This document shows positions 27,014 through 36,843 of a DNA stretch of 64,000 bases, piece by piece. The notes beneath the pieces were generated by a model. It was given only the letters and a program-made list of their open reading frames with translations, had not been told where the DNA came from and did no database searches. This DNA comes from Pseudalkalibacillus berkeleyi (GTDB lineage: Bacteria > Bacillota > Bacilli > Bacillales > Fictibacillaceae). Numbering within the stretch: position 1 is the first letter of the stretch; the number at the start of each line of letters is the position of its first letter. The translations under genes and the position numbers were made by a program. The DNA is taken from assembly GCF_021608225.1 (NCBI RefSeq), contig NZ_JAKIJS010000001.1:682001-746000 (forward strand). The letters are read 5' to 3'.

Positions 27014-28684
27014 ATGAGAAAGTCAAAATGGTCATTACTATTAACACTAACTTTAGTGTTAAGCATGTTCCTAGCTGCATGTAGCGGCGGAGACAAAGAT
27101 TCCGACAGTAGCACTGGCGGAGACGGGGACAAAGACAAACCAAAAGAAGATGTACCTCAAGTTTTAAACATCATTGAAACTGCAGAAATTCCAACGATGG
27201 ATTCTGTACAAGGTACAGATGCTGTAGCATTCCAAGTTATGAACGAAACAATGGAAGGGCTTTACCGCTTAGGTCCAGACAACCAACCTACTGAAGGTAT
27301 CGCGGAAAGCCACGAAGTTAGTGAAGACCAAACAGTTTACACGTTCAAGTTACGTGATGCTAAATGGTCAAACGGTACACCTGTTACTGCTCAAGATTTT
27401 GTATTCTCTTGGCAAAAAGCAGTGGACCCAGAAGTAGCTTCACAATATTCATTCATCATGGGACCAGTTAAGAACGCGGAAGCGATCACTGCTGGCGACA
27501 TGAAACCTGAAGAATTAGGTGTAGAAGCTGTAGATGAGAAGACGTTGAAAGTAACGCTTGAGCGTCCAACTCCATACTTCCTTAGCTTGACTACATTTGC
27601 GACATACTTACCACAGAACGAAGAGTTTGTTACTTCTCAAGGCGACAAGTACGCACTAGAAGATGACACGTTGATCTACAATGGTCCTTTCACACTAACT
27701 GATTGGAAGCACGAAGAAGGATGGGTACTTAAGAAGAACCCTGACTACTGGGATGCTGAAAACGTTAAGCTTGAAACGATCAATGTAAAAGTTGTTAAAG
27801 ACCCTGCAACATCAGTAAACCTATATGAAACTGGAAAGATTGACCGTGCTGGTCTATCCTCCGAGTTCGTTAACAAGTATAAAGATCACGAAGATTTCAA
27901 ATCTTACGGAGAGCCTGTACTCTTCTACTTCAAGTATAACCAAACTCGTAACGAAGCATTGGCAAACGTTGATGTACGTAAAGCGTTGAGCATGGCAATC
28001 AACAAGAAGGACCTTGTTGACGTTATCCTTAACAACGGATCAATTCCAGCGTACTTCTCTGTACCAAAAGATTTCGTTACACATCCTGAAACAGGTGAAG
28101 ACTTCAACGCAGCTAATGGCGACATGCTAACGAATGATGTTGCAAAAGCTAAAGAGCATTGGGAAAAAGGTCTTGAAGCTCTTGGAAAAGATAAAGTAAC
28201 GCTTGAAATCTTAGGTGGAGACACTGAAACTTCTAAGAAAATGCAAGAGTATTTCAAGAGCCAGCTTGAAGAAAACCTTCCTGGTCTTACAATCGACCTT
28301 AAAGGTGTACCATTTAAGCAACGACTTGAGCTTGATGAAGCAATGGATTATGACATCCAATTCGCAGGATGGGGTCCTGACTACCTTGACGCTATGACTT
28401 TCGTTGACCTTTGGGTAACTGACGGTGGACATAACAAGATGGGCTATTCTAACCCTGAGTATGACAAGCTAGTTAAGCAAGCTAAGAACGATCTTGCTGA
28501 CAAGCCTGTAGAGCGTTTCGAAGTAATGCAAAAAGCTGAGAAACTTCTACTTGAAGAAGATGCTGCAATCGGACCACTTTACCAACGTGGAGCTTCTCAA
28601 TTGTGGAAGCCTTATGTTAAAGATGTACCGATTCACTCATTCGGACCTGACTACAGCTATAAGTGGGCTTATATCGAGAAATAA
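27014..28684 (+). CDS. oppA: oligopeptide ABC transporter substrate-binding protein OppA
   Basis: OppA is a 556-residue extracellular lipoprotein that captures oligopeptides. It has a lipobox (LAAC, cysteine near 23), a long acidic Gly/Asp-rich linker, then the family 5 binding-protein sequence: VLNIIETAEIPTMDS, ANWSNGTP-like AKWSNGTPVTAQDFVFSWQ and IQFAGWGPDYLDAM. GGGGAGGTCATTAAGGC precedes the start. A hairpin follows before oppB, so oppA is probably made in excess. The order oppA-B-C-D-F after trpS is that of B. subtilis. It also affects sporulation and competence there by importing signal peptides. Confidence 0.95.
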   Translation: MRKSKWSLLLTLTLVLSMFLAACSGGDKDSDSSTGGDGDKDKPKEDVPQVLNIIETAEIPTMDSVQGTDAVAFQVMNETMEGLYRLGPDNQPTEGIAESHEVSEDQTVYTFKLRDAKWSNGTPVTAQDFVFSWQKAVDPEVASQYSFIMGPVKNAEAITAGDMKPEELGVEAVDEKTLKVTLERPTPYFLSLTTFATYLPQNEEFVTSQGDKYALEDDTLIYNGPFTLTDWKHEEGWVLKKNPDYWDAENVKLETINVKVVKDPATSVNLYETGKIDRAGLSSEFVNKYKDHEDFKSYGEPVLFYFKYNQTRNEALANVDVRKALSMAINKKDLVDVILNNGSIPAYFSVPKDFVTHPETGEDFNAANGDMLTNDVAKAKEHWEKGLEALGKDKVTLEILGGDTETSKKMQEYFKSQLEENLPGLTIDLKGVPFKQRLELDEAMDYDIQFAGWGPDYLDAMTFVDLWVTDGGHNKMGYSNPEYDKLVKQAKNDLADKPVERFEVMQKAEKLLLEEDAAIGPLYQRGASQLWKPYVKDVPIHSFGPDYSYKWAYIEK

Positions 28685-28717
28685 GATAAGCACTTAGTCA
28701 GAATCAGGAGAGGATCA

Positions 28718-28757
28718 GGAGAGTATATGTCGTCCTGAATGACGTATACTCTCTTTT
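28718..28757 (+). terminator. hairpin between oppA and oppB
   Basis: GAGAGTATATGTC and GACGTATACTCTC pair with one wobble, followed by TTTTCC. It likely ends most oppA transcripts and lets some read on into oppB. Confidence 0.82.
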
Positions 28758-28840
28758 CCTGTTAACGGAAAGTTTTTTGAAAATAATAAATTTTAAGGTG
28801 AACTGACGTTTCAGTAAGAACAACATGGAGGTGGAAGAGG

Positions 28841-29770
28841 ATGAAAGGTTATATCTTTCAACGTGTGGTGTATATGGTTATCACACTGCTCCTCATTGCA
28901 TCAGCGACGTTTTTCCTTATGAAGGTAATGCCAGGGACGCCCCTGAGTAATGCGGAAAAGCTGACTGCTGAGCAAGAAGTGATCATATTAGAAAAATACG
29001 GGCTTAATGACCCCGTCCCCGTTCAATATATTAAGTATATGGCAAATGTCGTCACAGGAGATTTAGGCGTCTCGTTTCAATTCGACGGACGAGGTGTAAC
29101 TGGTTTAATCTTGGATCGAATCGGTCCTTCTGCACAATTAGGACTTCAAGCAATGATCTTTGGATCAATTTTTGGGATATTACTTGGGATCGTATCAGCC
29201 ATTCGGTATAACACGATTTGGGATTACAGCGCAACGATGATTGCGGTAATCGGTAAATCAATCCCTAGTTTCGTATTCGCAGCCTTATTGCAATATTATA
29301 TCGGTGTTAAGTTACAATGGTTCCCAGTTGCCTTCTGGGAAGGTTGGGAATATTCGGTACTTCCAACAATTGCATTAGCTACGTTTGTTGTAGCAATTGC
29401 TGCTCGTTTCACACGAACAGAAATGCTTGAGGTAATGAGTCAAGACTTCATTACAACAGCGAGAGCAAAAGGTGTGAGCGGATTTGCTGTTGTATTCAAA
29501 CATGGTATCCGTAACGCATTAATACCTTTGGTTACTATTATGGGACCTTTAGCGATTGGTCTAATGACTGGTTCACTCGTTATCGAAAACATATTTGCAA
29601 TCCCGGGATTAGGTGAACAATTCGTTCGATCCATTCAAACGAATGATTACCCAGTAATCATGGGTACAACATTATTTCTATCATTTTTCTTAATATTGAT
29701 TATCTTAATAGTTGATATTCTTTACGGTGTAATTGATCCAAGAATTCGTTTAGCTGGGGGGAAAGACTAA
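28841..29770 (+). CDS. oppB: oligopeptide ABC transporter permease OppB
   Basis: A membrane protein of 309 residues with six predicted spanning segments. MKGYIFQRVVYMVITLLLIA begins the OppB/DppB family pattern, and the EAA loop reads DFITTARAKGVSGFAVVFKH (about residue 201). It forms a heterodimer with OppC to make the peptide pore. ATG 28841 follows GGAGGTGGAAGAGG. The stop shares one base with the oppC start, so translation is coupled. Confidence 0.95.
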   Translation: MKGYIFQRVVYMVITLLLIASATFFLMKVMPGTPLSNAEKLTAEQEVIILEKYGLNDPVPVQYIKYMANVVTGDLGVSFQFDGRGVTGLILDRIGPSAQLGLQAMIFGSIFGILLGIVSAIRYNTIWDYSATMIAVIGKSIPSFVFAALLQYYIGVKLQWFPVAFWEGWEYSVLPTIALATFVVAIAARFTRTEMLEVMSQDFITTARAKGVSGFAVVFKHGIRNALIPLVTIMGPLAIGLMTGSLVIENIFAIPGLGEQFVRSIQTNDYPVIMGTTLFLSFFLILIILIVDILYGVIDPRIRLAGGKD

Positions 29771-30786
29771 TGAGCAAACGTGAAAACGAAGTAACTAATG
29801 AGCTATTTCAACCTGCTCATATGGATACTGAAAGCAGTGAAAAGATTGCTGGCCCCAGTTTAAGCTTCTGGCAAGATGCATGGATCAGATTACGTAAAAA
29901 CAAAGCTGCTATTGTTGGGGTAATTATCCTATTAGCGCTTGGTATTCTTGCGATATTTGGACCAATGATGAATCAATACGGTTTTGATGATCAAAATCTT
30001 AGGCGTGCTAATCTACCAGCAAAGGTACCTGGAATTGAAAAGCTAGGGATCATGGATGGAACAGATGAAATGGGCAACGATATGTACGAACTTAAAGGAG
30101 TAGAGGAAGGTACTTACTTCTGGTTTGGTACAGATGGACTTGGGCGTGATCAGTGGACACGTATTTGGTCAGGAACTCGAGTTTCGTTGTATATTGCTTT
30201 ACTTGCAGCCGCGATTGATATGGTAATTGGTGTAGCGTATGGTGGGATTTCAGCTTATTACGGCGGACGTGTGGATAATGTCCTTCAACGTATCGTTGAG
30301 ATTCTAATTGGTATTCCGAACTTAGTCATAGTTATTCTAATGATTCTCGTTCTGGATCCTGGGATCATTTCGATCACTGTCGCCTTGACGATAACCGGTT
30401 GGATAGGGATGTCGAGGATAGTTCGTGGTCAAATGTTGAAGCTGAAAGGACAAGAATTTGTTTTAGCAGCTCGTACACTAGGTGCTTCAGATAATAAAAT
30501 TATTTCTAAACATTTAATTCCAAACGTACTTGGAGTCATCATCATTAATACGATGTTTACGATTCCAGCTGCGATATTCTTTGAAGCATTCTTAAGCTTT
30601 ATCGGATTAGGTTTACAGCCACCATTAGCTTCATTAGGTACGTTGATTGATGAAGGGTATAAAAATATGCAAATCTTCCCTTATCAAATGATTTATCCGT
30701 CGATTGTCATCAGTTTGATCATGATCGCATTTAACGTAGTAGCCGATGGATTACGCGACGCACTTGATCCGAAAATGAGAGAATAG
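29770..30786 (+). CDS. oppC: oligopeptide ABC transporter permease OppC
   Basis: The second permease, 338 residues. A 35-residue soluble N-terminus is followed by a spanning segment, an extracellular domain (GIEKLGIMDGTDEMGNDM and FWFGTDGLGRD), and five more segments. The EAA loop is EFVLAARTLGASDNKIISKH. The long extracellular part is usual for OppC. It overlaps oppB by one base and ends 19 bases before oppD. Confidence 0.95.
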   Translation: MSKRENEVTNELFQPAHMDTESSEKIAGPSLSFWQDAWIRLRKNKAAIVGVIILLALGILAIFGPMMNQYGFDDQNLRRANLPAKVPGIEKLGIMDGTDEMGNDMYELKGVEEGTYFWFGTDGLGRDQWTRIWSGTRVSLYIALLAAAIDMVIGVAYGGISAYYGGRVDNVLQRIVEILIGIPNLVIVILMILVLDPGIISITVALTITGWIGMSRIVRGQMLKLKGQEFVLAARTLGASDNKIISKHLIPNVLGVIIINTMFTIPAAIFFEAFLSFIGLGLQPPLASLGTLIDEGYKNMQIFPYQMIYPSIVISLIMIAFNVVADGLRDALDPKMRE

Positions 30787-30805
30787 TAGAAGGTGGGTGA
30801 AGAAT

Positions 30806-31825
30806 ATGGAAAAAATTCTAGAAGTAAAAAACTTACACGTATCATTTGACACCTTTGCCGGTGAAGTTGAGGCGGTAAGAGGTGTGAATATAGATTTAAC
30901 TAAAGGGGAAACCTTGGCGATCGTTGGTGAGTCAGGTTCTGGTAAATCCGTTACTTCCAAAAGTATCATGCGATTGATTCCGAACCCGCCTGGTCGAATT
31001 AAAGAAGGAGAGATCCTTTTTGAAGGTAAGGATTTAGCCCAATATTCAGAGCGAGAAATGCAGAGAATTAGAGGTTCAGAGATTTCTATGATCTTCCAAG
31101 ATCCTATGACTTCATTGAATCCGACGATGACAATCGGAAAGCAGATTATGGAAGGGCTTCGGATTCACCAAAAGATGTCGAAGTCCCAAGCAACCGCACG
31201 AGCAATCGAGCTATTGAAGCTTGTTGGTATTCCAAATGCAGAGTCACGTCTTAAGCAATATCCTCACCAATTTTCTGGTGGTATGAGACAACGTGTCGTA
31301 ATCGCGATTGCACTAGCGTGTAATCCTAAGATTCTAATTGCGGATGAGCCAACAACTGCTCTAGACGTAACAATTCAAGCACAGATTCTAGATTTAATGA
31401 GAGATCTTCAAGATAAAACAGGTACAGCGATCATCTTAATTACACATGATTTAGGTGTTGTTGCAAATGCTGCACAAAGAGTCGCAGTCATGTATGGTGG
31501 ACAAATCGTTGAAACGGGTACAGTCGATGAAATCTTCTATAAGCCACAGCACCCTTATACATGGGGACTGTTGGCATCTATGCCGAAAGTTGGAGATTCT
31601 GGTACTGAATTGATTGCGATTCCAGGCTCACCTCCTGACTTGAGTGATCCTCCTAAAGGCTGTCCGTTTGCGGCTCGTTGTCCACATGCGATGCAAGTCT
31701 GCATCGATCACATGCCAGATGCGACAGAAGTTTCTGGATCGCACCAAGCGGCTTGTTGGTTACTGGATGAGAGAGCACCTAAGGTTGAAAAACCTGAAGC
31801 AGCAACAATTGGAGGTGCACGTTAA
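30806..31825 (+). CDS. oppD: oligopeptide ABC transporter ATP-binding protein OppD
   Basis: An ATPase of 339 residues. Walker A is [10 protein letters not shown], signature FSGGMRQRV, Walker [13 protein letters not shown]. The C-terminal oligopeptide/dipeptide domain holds the cysteine-rich [14 protein letters not shown], found in this family and known to bind an iron-sulphur cluster in some homologues. The start ATG 30806 (after AGGTGGG) was preferred to the GTG nine bases earlier. One base overlap with oppF. Confidence 0.94.
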   Translation: MEKILEVKNLHVSFDTFAGEVEAVRGVNIDLTKGETLAIVGESGSGKSVTSKSIMRLIPNPPGRIKEGEILFEGKDLAQYSEREMQRIRGSEISMIFQDPMTSLNPTMTIGKQIMEGLRIHQKMSKSQATARAIELLKLVGIPNAESRLKQYPHQFSGGMRQRVVIAIALACNPKILIADEPTTALDVTIQAQILDLMRDLQDKTGTAIILITHDLGVVANAAQRVAVMYGGQIVETGTVDEIFYKPQHPYTWGLLASMPKVGDSGTELIAIPGSPPDLSDPPKGCPFAARCPHAMQVCIDHMPDATEVSGSHQAACWLLDERAPKVEKPEAATIGGAR

Positions 31826-32814
31826 TGGCAACTAGAGAAAAGTTAGTAGAAGTTAAGAACTTAAAAAAATACTTCGACATGGGTAAAGGACAGCACTTGA
31901 AAGCTGTCGATGATGTTTCTTTTGATATATACAAAGGTGAAACACTTGGACTTGTTGGAGAGTCGGGTTGTGGAAAGTCTACAACAGGACGAACGATTAT
32001 CCGCCTTTACGGAGCGACTGATGGTTCAGTCACTTTCAACGGGGAAGATGTTCATGGCAAAAAGGACAAAACGAAGTTAAAGGAATTCAACCGTAAGATG
32101 CAAATGATCTTCCAAGATCCATATGCATCATTGAATCCAAGAATGACTGTTAAAGATATCATTGCAGAAGGTATTGATATCCATGGTCTTGCGAATTCGA
32201 AAGAAGAAAGACTTGAGAAAGTTTATGATCTTCTTGAAACAGTTGGATTGAATAAAGAACACGCGAACCGTTATCCACATGAATTTAGTGGTGGACAACG
32301 TCAACGTATTGGGATAGCTCGTGCACTAGCTGTCGATCCAGACTTTATCATTGCTGATGAGCCAATCTCAGCACTAGATGTTTCGATTCAAGCTCAGGTT
32401 GTTAACTTGATGCAAAAGCTTCAACGAGAGCGCGGTTTGACATACTTGTTCATTGCGCATGATCTTTCAATGGTTAAACACATTTCTGATCGTGTTGGCG
32501 TTATGTATCTAGGAAACTTAGTCGAGCTAACCGAAAGTGATACACTATACAATGAGCCGCTACACCCATATACGCAGGCTTTACTTTCTGCGATTCCAGT
32601 TCCAGATCCGGAATTAGAACGTAGTCGTGAGCGTATTATTCTTGAAGGAGATGTACCAAGTCCGGTATCACCTCCAAGTGGATGTCGCTTTAGAACAAGA
32701 TGTCCACATGCAATGGATATATGTGCTAAGGCTGTTCCTCAATGGCAGGAAGCTAGAGAAGGCCATTATGTAGCATGTCACTTATATGATGACGAGCTGA
32801 AAGAAAACCAATAA
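31825..32814 (+). CDS. oppF: oligopeptide ABC transporter ATP-binding protein OppF
   Basis: The partner ATPase, 329 residues. Walker [10 protein letters not shown], signature [10 protein letters not shown], Walker [13 protein letters not shown], switch IAHDLSMV and a C-terminal [14 protein letters not shown] motif. The start ATG 31825 overlaps the oppD stop (TAATG) and has GGAGGTGCAC upstream. OppD and OppF form the heterodimeric motor of the peptide importer. A terminator closes the operon. Confidence 0.95.
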   Translation: MATREKLVEVKNLKKYFDMGKGQHLKAVDDVSFDIYKGETLGLVGESGCGKSTTGRTIIRLYGATDGSVTFNGEDVHGKKDKTKLKEFNRKMQMIFQDPYASLNPRMTVKDIIAEGIDIHGLANSKEERLEKVYDLLETVGLNKEHANRYPHEFSGGQRQRIGIARALAVDPDFIIADEPISALDVSIQAQVVNLMQKLQRERGLTYLFIAHDLSMVKHISDRVGVMYLGNLVELTESDTLYNEPLHPYTQALLSAIPVPDPELERSRERIILEGDVPSPVSPPSGCRFRTRCPHAMDICAKAVPQWQEAREGHYVACHLYDDELKENQ

Positions 32815-32826
32815 ATGTTTAAATGG

Positions 32827-32862
32827 GACGGTCTCTCTTGTGGGAGATCGTTTCTTTTTAAT
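32827..32862 (+). terminator. terminator of the opp operon
   Basis: ACGGTCTCTC and GGGAGATCGT pair with wobbles around TTGT, then TTCTTTTT. Confidence 0.82.
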
Positions 32863-32970
32863 GTATGAACTTATTTTATAGTACAAATAGTTGTTTTTTT
32901 TGATAAAAAACAATAGGATATAATAGAAGAGACACTTAATCATGTATTTGAATTGAAATGAGGTAAGGAT

Positions 32971-33825
32971 ATGCCTATAGCATTTGTTTTGGATAGTGGA
33001 AGCGATTACTTAGGACAAGAGGATACAATTGAAACATCTTGCCCAGTACATGTTGTTTCCCTAAATGTGAATTTTAAAAATGAAGACACTTACTTAGATG
33101 GAATAGATCTCACACATGAAGCTTTCTACGATAAAATGAGAAATTCAAAAGAACTACCTAAAACGAGTCAACCAGCTCCACAAAAATTCTTTGAGACGTT
33201 TAACAGGTTAATTGAAGAAGGCTTTGAGGTAATCTATTTAGGTATTGCAAGTGGCTTAAGTGGTACATTTCAAAGTGCGAATGTTGCTAAAGAAATGCTT
33301 TCAGAAGAGAACCAAATGAAACTTCATATGGTAGATACGGAAACTGTCTCTGCTGGCGTCATTTATTTATTGCAATATGCTGATTCTCTAGTTCATAACG
33401 GTCTTAACGCGAAAGAAGTACACGAGAAATTAGAAGAACGAAAAAAGAATGTTGCTGGAATTATACTACTTGAAACATTAGAGAACCTAAAAAAAGGTGG
33501 AAGAATTTCCGCACTCCAAGGAAGGGTTGGGGGGTTTCTTAACATCAAACCTCTCCTTAGTGTAGGTCAAAACACAGTTGAAACTCTTGATAATTTTAGA
33601 GGGAAGAAAAAGGGTATTCGTAAACTGACAGAAATGCTATCCGATTGGAGAGAAAATCATGATGAACTTTTCATCGTGCATAGCTATCCTTCTCGTCAAA
33701 TGGTAATGGATCATTTTAAAGAACAGTTTTCTTTTGATACATTTAAGAAAATTCGATATATTAAGCTCGGTAGTGTAATAGGTACGTATGGTGGCGAAAA
33801 TTCAATAGGTTTTATTAAATATTAA
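32971..33825 (+). CDS. DegV family fatty-acid-binding protein (second copy)
   Basis: A DegV/FakB-type protein of 284 residues. MPIAFVLDSGSDYLG begins the fold, KTSQPAP lies at about 64-70 and ASGLSGTFQ at 93-101, both lipid-binding loops. It differs widely from the yitS-type protein at 396, so the two may hold different acyl chains, as FakB1 and FakB2 do. The ribosome site is AGGTAAGG. Transcribed alone, with a terminator after it. Confidence 0.9.
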   Translation: MPIAFVLDSGSDYLGQEDTIETSCPVHVVSLNVNFKNEDTYLDGIDLTHEAFYDKMRNSKELPKTSQPAPQKFFETFNRLIEEGFEVIYLGIASGLSGTFQSANVAKEMLSEENQMKLHMVDTETVSAGVIYLLQYADSLVHNGLNAKEVHEKLEERKKNVAGIILLETLENLKKGGRISALQGRVGGFLNIKPLLSVGQNTVETLDNFRGKKKGIRKLTEMLSDWRENHDELFIVHSYPSRQMVMDHFKEQFSFDTFKKIRYIKLGSVIGTYGGENSIGFIKY

Positions 33826-33852
33826 ACAGCTCATTCTTTGGGCTGTTTTTTG
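33824..33852 (+). terminator. terminator of the second degV gene
   Basis: AACAGCTC and GGGCTGTT pair with a wobble, followed by six T. Confidence 0.8.
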
Positions 33853-33944
33853 TATACCAATTGATGAATAAAAGCAGGATAAAACAGAGCTTGTGTATAA
33901 TAAATGAATTATTATCGTATAAATGGTATGGAGAGGTGTTGTAA

Positions 33945-34364
33945 ATGATCTTCTATCAATACGACCCAGAAGTGGATAGTGACTATATCATGCAGCTAAT
34001 AGATACACAATGTATTCAGTTAGACAATTTCAACTTAGAAGAGTCCCAACAAATAGAGATTGAAGACGATGAAGAGGTATTTATTTTTTCTAATGATGAT
34101 GTTGAAGTGGGGTTACTATGGTATACAGTAAATGAGCAACATAAGTCTCTTGCTATTAAATGTCTTTATCTATCTCAAGAACAATCCTCAATGCTCCAAA
34201 ATAAAGTTCTCCATTTCGCTATTAAGCGAGCGAAGTATTTAAATTTACAACAGGTACAATTTGGTTGTGGGGATGGTTTGGATGAAACCCAGCTAATAAG
34301 GGAACTGGGTTGCAGTTCAATGACAAACGAGGGGAAGAGTTATTGCTGTTACTTATCTAAATAA
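33945..34364 (+). CDS. uncharacterised protein, GNAT-like outline
   Basis: A 139-residue acidic protein. The pattern of an N-terminal QLIDTQCIQL helix, a strand-rich centre and HFAIKRAKYLNLQQVQFGCG followed by RELGCSSM suggests an acetyltransferase-like fold, but the acetyl-CoA motif (Q/RxxGxG/A) is not visible. It may be a degenerate GNAT or another small fold. ATG 33945 has GGAGAGGTG upstream. Its stop abuts the stop of the convergent HD gene with no terminator between. Confidence 0.55.
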   Translation: MIFYQYDPEVDSDYIMQLIDTQCIQLDNFNLEESQQIEIEDDEEVFIFSNDDVEVGLLWYTVNEQHKSLAIKCLYLSQEQSSMLQNKVLHFAIKRAKYLNLQQVQFGCGDGLDETQLIRELGCSSMTNEGKSYCCYLSK

Positions 34365-34901
34365 TTAGCTTGTTTGTTGAAAGGTTTTCTGATGTTGTGT
34401 TGTCAATAGCTTCTCATCCAAATTTTTCACTTGTTCCACTGCCTTTTCTAGTGAAATCTTACGATAATGATGCATCCCATTTGGTTCTTCGTCAGCTTCA
34501 TCCGCTAATTTCACAACTTTTTGTAAAGGACTAAGGTGTAAACTGCCTTGTGGTAAGTAAGAATCTGTATGCAATAAAATCGCAAGTGAAATTTCCTTAG
34601 CAGACTCACGACTTTCACCTAACTCGATTAATATTTTATGAGCTCTTTCTGCCCCTTTAATTGCGTGAATATCATTTGCTTTATATTGTTCGTAATCCCA
34701 TTCCCCGTCTCGGTACCAAGTGTAATGGCCAATATCATGTAAGAGTGCTGCTTTACATGCTAGTACCGGGTCTACTCCTATTTGGTGTGCAAGCTTAAAT
34801 GCATGATAGCTAGAGGCAATCGCATGTACGACACCTGATCTTTGGATGTACTTCTGTGTCTTCGGATGTTCGAAAATTTCTAGTAGTGTTGGTCGTAGCA
34901 T
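34365..34901 (-). CDS. HD domain phosphohydrolase
   Basis: A soluble protein of 178 residues with the HD metal-binding set: His in VVHAIASSYHAF, the HD pair in AALLHDIGHYTWYRD near residue 55, and a later Asp in KLADEADEE. Such proteins hydrolyse phosphate esters of nucleotides or related compounds; the substrate is unknown. The start at 34901 follows AAGGAGGAATACC. Transcribed alone and convergent with the gene before it. Confidence 0.83.
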   Translation of the reverse strand: MLRPTLLEIFEHPKTQKYIQRSGVVHAIASSYHAFKLAHQIGVDPVLACKAALLHDIGHYTWYRDGEWDYEQYKANDIHAIKGAERAHKILIELGESRESAKEISLAILLHTDSYLPQGSLHLSPLQKVVKLADEADEEPNGMHHYRKISLEKAVEQVKNLDEKLLTTQHQKTFQQTS

Positions 34902-35143
34902 AGGTATTCCTCCTTATCAAAGTATATTGTTCAACAATATAGCATGATTCGAGATTCATTTCAAGAGAATTTCTTGTATCACAAGGAATGACAACTGGTC
35001 AATAGTGATTTTCTTACAATAATCGTACGTTCATGAATGAATAATGGGAAAAAGATGAAATATATGTCGAAAGTTACTTTTCATGAAAAGAATGGTTTTC
35101 TATAATAGTAATTATAGTAACAACATCAGGGGAGGAACGGATT

Positions 35144-36334
35144 ATGGGGATGATGAAAGTATTCATGGCAATTTTTCTACTGTCGTTCCCGCAGTGGGAA
35201 ATGGCTGATGAGAAACCCGACTTAGATGTATCTTTACACCAGGGGATTGAAAAGCATGTTTTGAAAAGAGAGTTACCAGAAAAGATGCCGAGATTTGTTT
35301 ATGATTCTGGACTATCCTTTGACTATCCAGACGCTGTACGTGGGATCTATGTAACGGGACATTCGGCAGGTGGTAGTCGTTTTGAGAAGCTGATTTCGTT
35401 AATTAACAAAACAGACTTAAATGCGATGGTTATTGATGTTAAGGATGACAACGGGTATATTACTTACATACCTGAAGAGACTTCACCGTTACATTCTTTT
35501 GGTCAACCGTACATTAAAGATCCTAGAAAAATGCTCGAAAAGTTAGAGGAAAATAAGATTTATCCAATCGCACGTGTCGTTGTCTTTAAAGATTCAATAC
35601 TCGCCAAAAAGAAGCCTGAACTATCCTTTAAAGACGGGGGATCAATTTGGAAGAATGGACGTGGGGACGCCTTTGTCAATCCTTTCATGAAGGAAGTATG
35701 GGACCATAACTTAGAAATCGCAATTGATGCAGCAAAGTTAGGGTTTAAAGAAATACAATTTGATTATGTACGGTTTCCAGAAGGCTTTGAAAAGAGAGAT
35801 ACGACTTTACAATATGGGTTAGGCGATTACGCGAAGCTTGACGTTGAAAATGTTCAAAAGCGCGTTACAGCTGTAACAGAGTTTGTAGAGTATGCGAATA
35901 AACAACTTGAACCATATAACGTTGATGTCTCTGTTGATATTTTCGGATATACAGCTACCTTACCTGAAGCACCAGGTATCGGTCAGAACTTCACGAAAAT
36001 TTCAAGTCATGTAGATGTTATTTCTTCCATGATCTATCCAAGTCATTGGACTTCATATTTCGGAATTGCGAAGCCAGATCTTGAACCTTATCGACTAGTG
36101 ACAGAATATGCAAAAATGGAAAACAAAAAGCTAGCTGAGCTTGAAAATCCACCTACTTCAAGACCTTGGATTCAAGATTTTACAGCATCCTATTTAGGAA
36201 AAGGTAATTATCGAGTTTACGGTAAAGCTGAAGTTGAAGCTCAAATTAAAGCATTGAATGAGAACGGAATTAAAGAATTCCTATTATGGGATGCAGGCAA
36301 TACGTATACACCAAATGTTGATTATACACCTTAA
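35144..36334 (+). CDS. putative glycoside hydrolase (DUF4015 type)
   Basis: A 396-residue protein with a short signal peptide (MKVFMAIFLLSFPQW) and a (beta/alpha)8-like domain typical of DUF4015/GHL13 putative glycoside hydrolases: VRGIYVTGHSAGGSRFEKL, NAMVIDVKDDNGYITY and EIQFDYVRFPEGF. The Asp residues in IDVKDD and QFDYVRFP are likely catalytic. The family is thought to act on extracellular polysaccharides. ATG 35144 follows GGGGAGGAACGG. A strong terminator follows. B. subtilis has no gene at this site that I recall. Confidence 0.78.
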   Translation: MGMMKVFMAIFLLSFPQWEMADEKPDLDVSLHQGIEKHVLKRELPEKMPRFVYDSGLSFDYPDAVRGIYVTGHSAGGSRFEKLISLINKTDLNAMVIDVKDDNGYITYIPEETSPLHSFGQPYIKDPRKMLEKLEENKIYPIARVVVFKDSILAKKKPELSFKDGGSIWKNGRGDAFVNPFMKEVWDHNLEIAIDAAKLGFKEIQFDYVRFPEGFEKRDTTLQYGLGDYAKLDVENVQKRVTAVTEFVEYANKQLEPYNVDVSVDIFGYTATLPEAPGIGQNFTKISSHVDVISSMIYPSHWTSYFGIAKPDLEPYRLVTEYAKMENKKLAELENPPTSRPWIQDFTASYLGKGNYRVYGKAEVEAQIKALNENGIKEFLLWDAGNTYTPNVDYTP

Positions 36335-36341
36335 CAAGTTT

Positions 36342-36379
36342 GAAAGGAGCTGACTAAATGAGTCAGCTCCTTTTTTATT
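36342..36379 (+). terminator. terminator of the glycoside hydrolase gene
   Basis: AAAGGAGCTGAC and GTCAGCTCCTTTT with a TAAATGA loop and a T run. Confidence 0.9.
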
Positions 36380-36389
36380 TGAGTTCATG

Positions 36390-36569
36390 TTATGTTCTTT
36401 TCTCTACTTTATTCCAACCAGTTTGAGATCCTTTACTCTTATTCAAGAAAAACTTCTTGCTTGCACGTCCAAAGATTTTTGATGCTACACCATGGGTGAT
36501 GATGCCCATAAAAGCTGTTAGTCCTATCACAGATAATCCTAAAAGTGTCATATCGATAAAAAAGTCCAT
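36390..36569 (-). CDS. small protein with one membrane segment, 59 aa
   Basis: ATG 36569 behind AAGGAGGACACGG gives MDFFIDMTLLGLSVIGLTAF, a membrane helix of about 20 residues that continues to MGIITHGVAS, then a basic tail KIFGRASKKFFLNKSKG. Inner-side positive charges suggest the C-terminus faces the cytoplasm. No family recognised. It is transcribed alone and ends close to the terminator of the convergent gene. Confidence 0.65.
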   Translation of the reverse strand: MDFFIDMTLLGLSVIGLTAFMGIITHGVASKIFGRASKKFFLNKSKGSQTGWNKVEKRT

Positions 36570-36843
36570 CCCGTGTCCTCCTTGTATGTAACATCCATAT
36601 TCATCTCATACTACTATTGTAAAAGAAGTTTCAAATTAAGGAAAGAGGGGAAATTATTTACTGATTACTTTGTTCAAAATCCCAGCACCTCAATCAATAC
36701 CTCGTAATAAATTTCTGATTCTCATATAAGTAAATTCTTTATCTAATAAATCATTTTTACAATTAAATACAATACTCGTTTTAGAGTGATAAGGAGGTTG
36801 TGTTATAATGGAGAAGAATAAACCGTTTAGAAAGGATAGATCT

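Noticed and set aside
36770-36787. GTTTTAGAG sequence resembling the start of a CRISPR repeat
   Set aside because: It occurs once, with no spacer-repeat periodicity and no cas gene nearby.
36801-36810. TATAAT just before the ATG at 36808 as a yjbC promoter
   Set aside because: It overlaps the ATG itself and no -35 hexamer lies 16-18 bases upstream; it is more likely chance in A/T-rich DNA.
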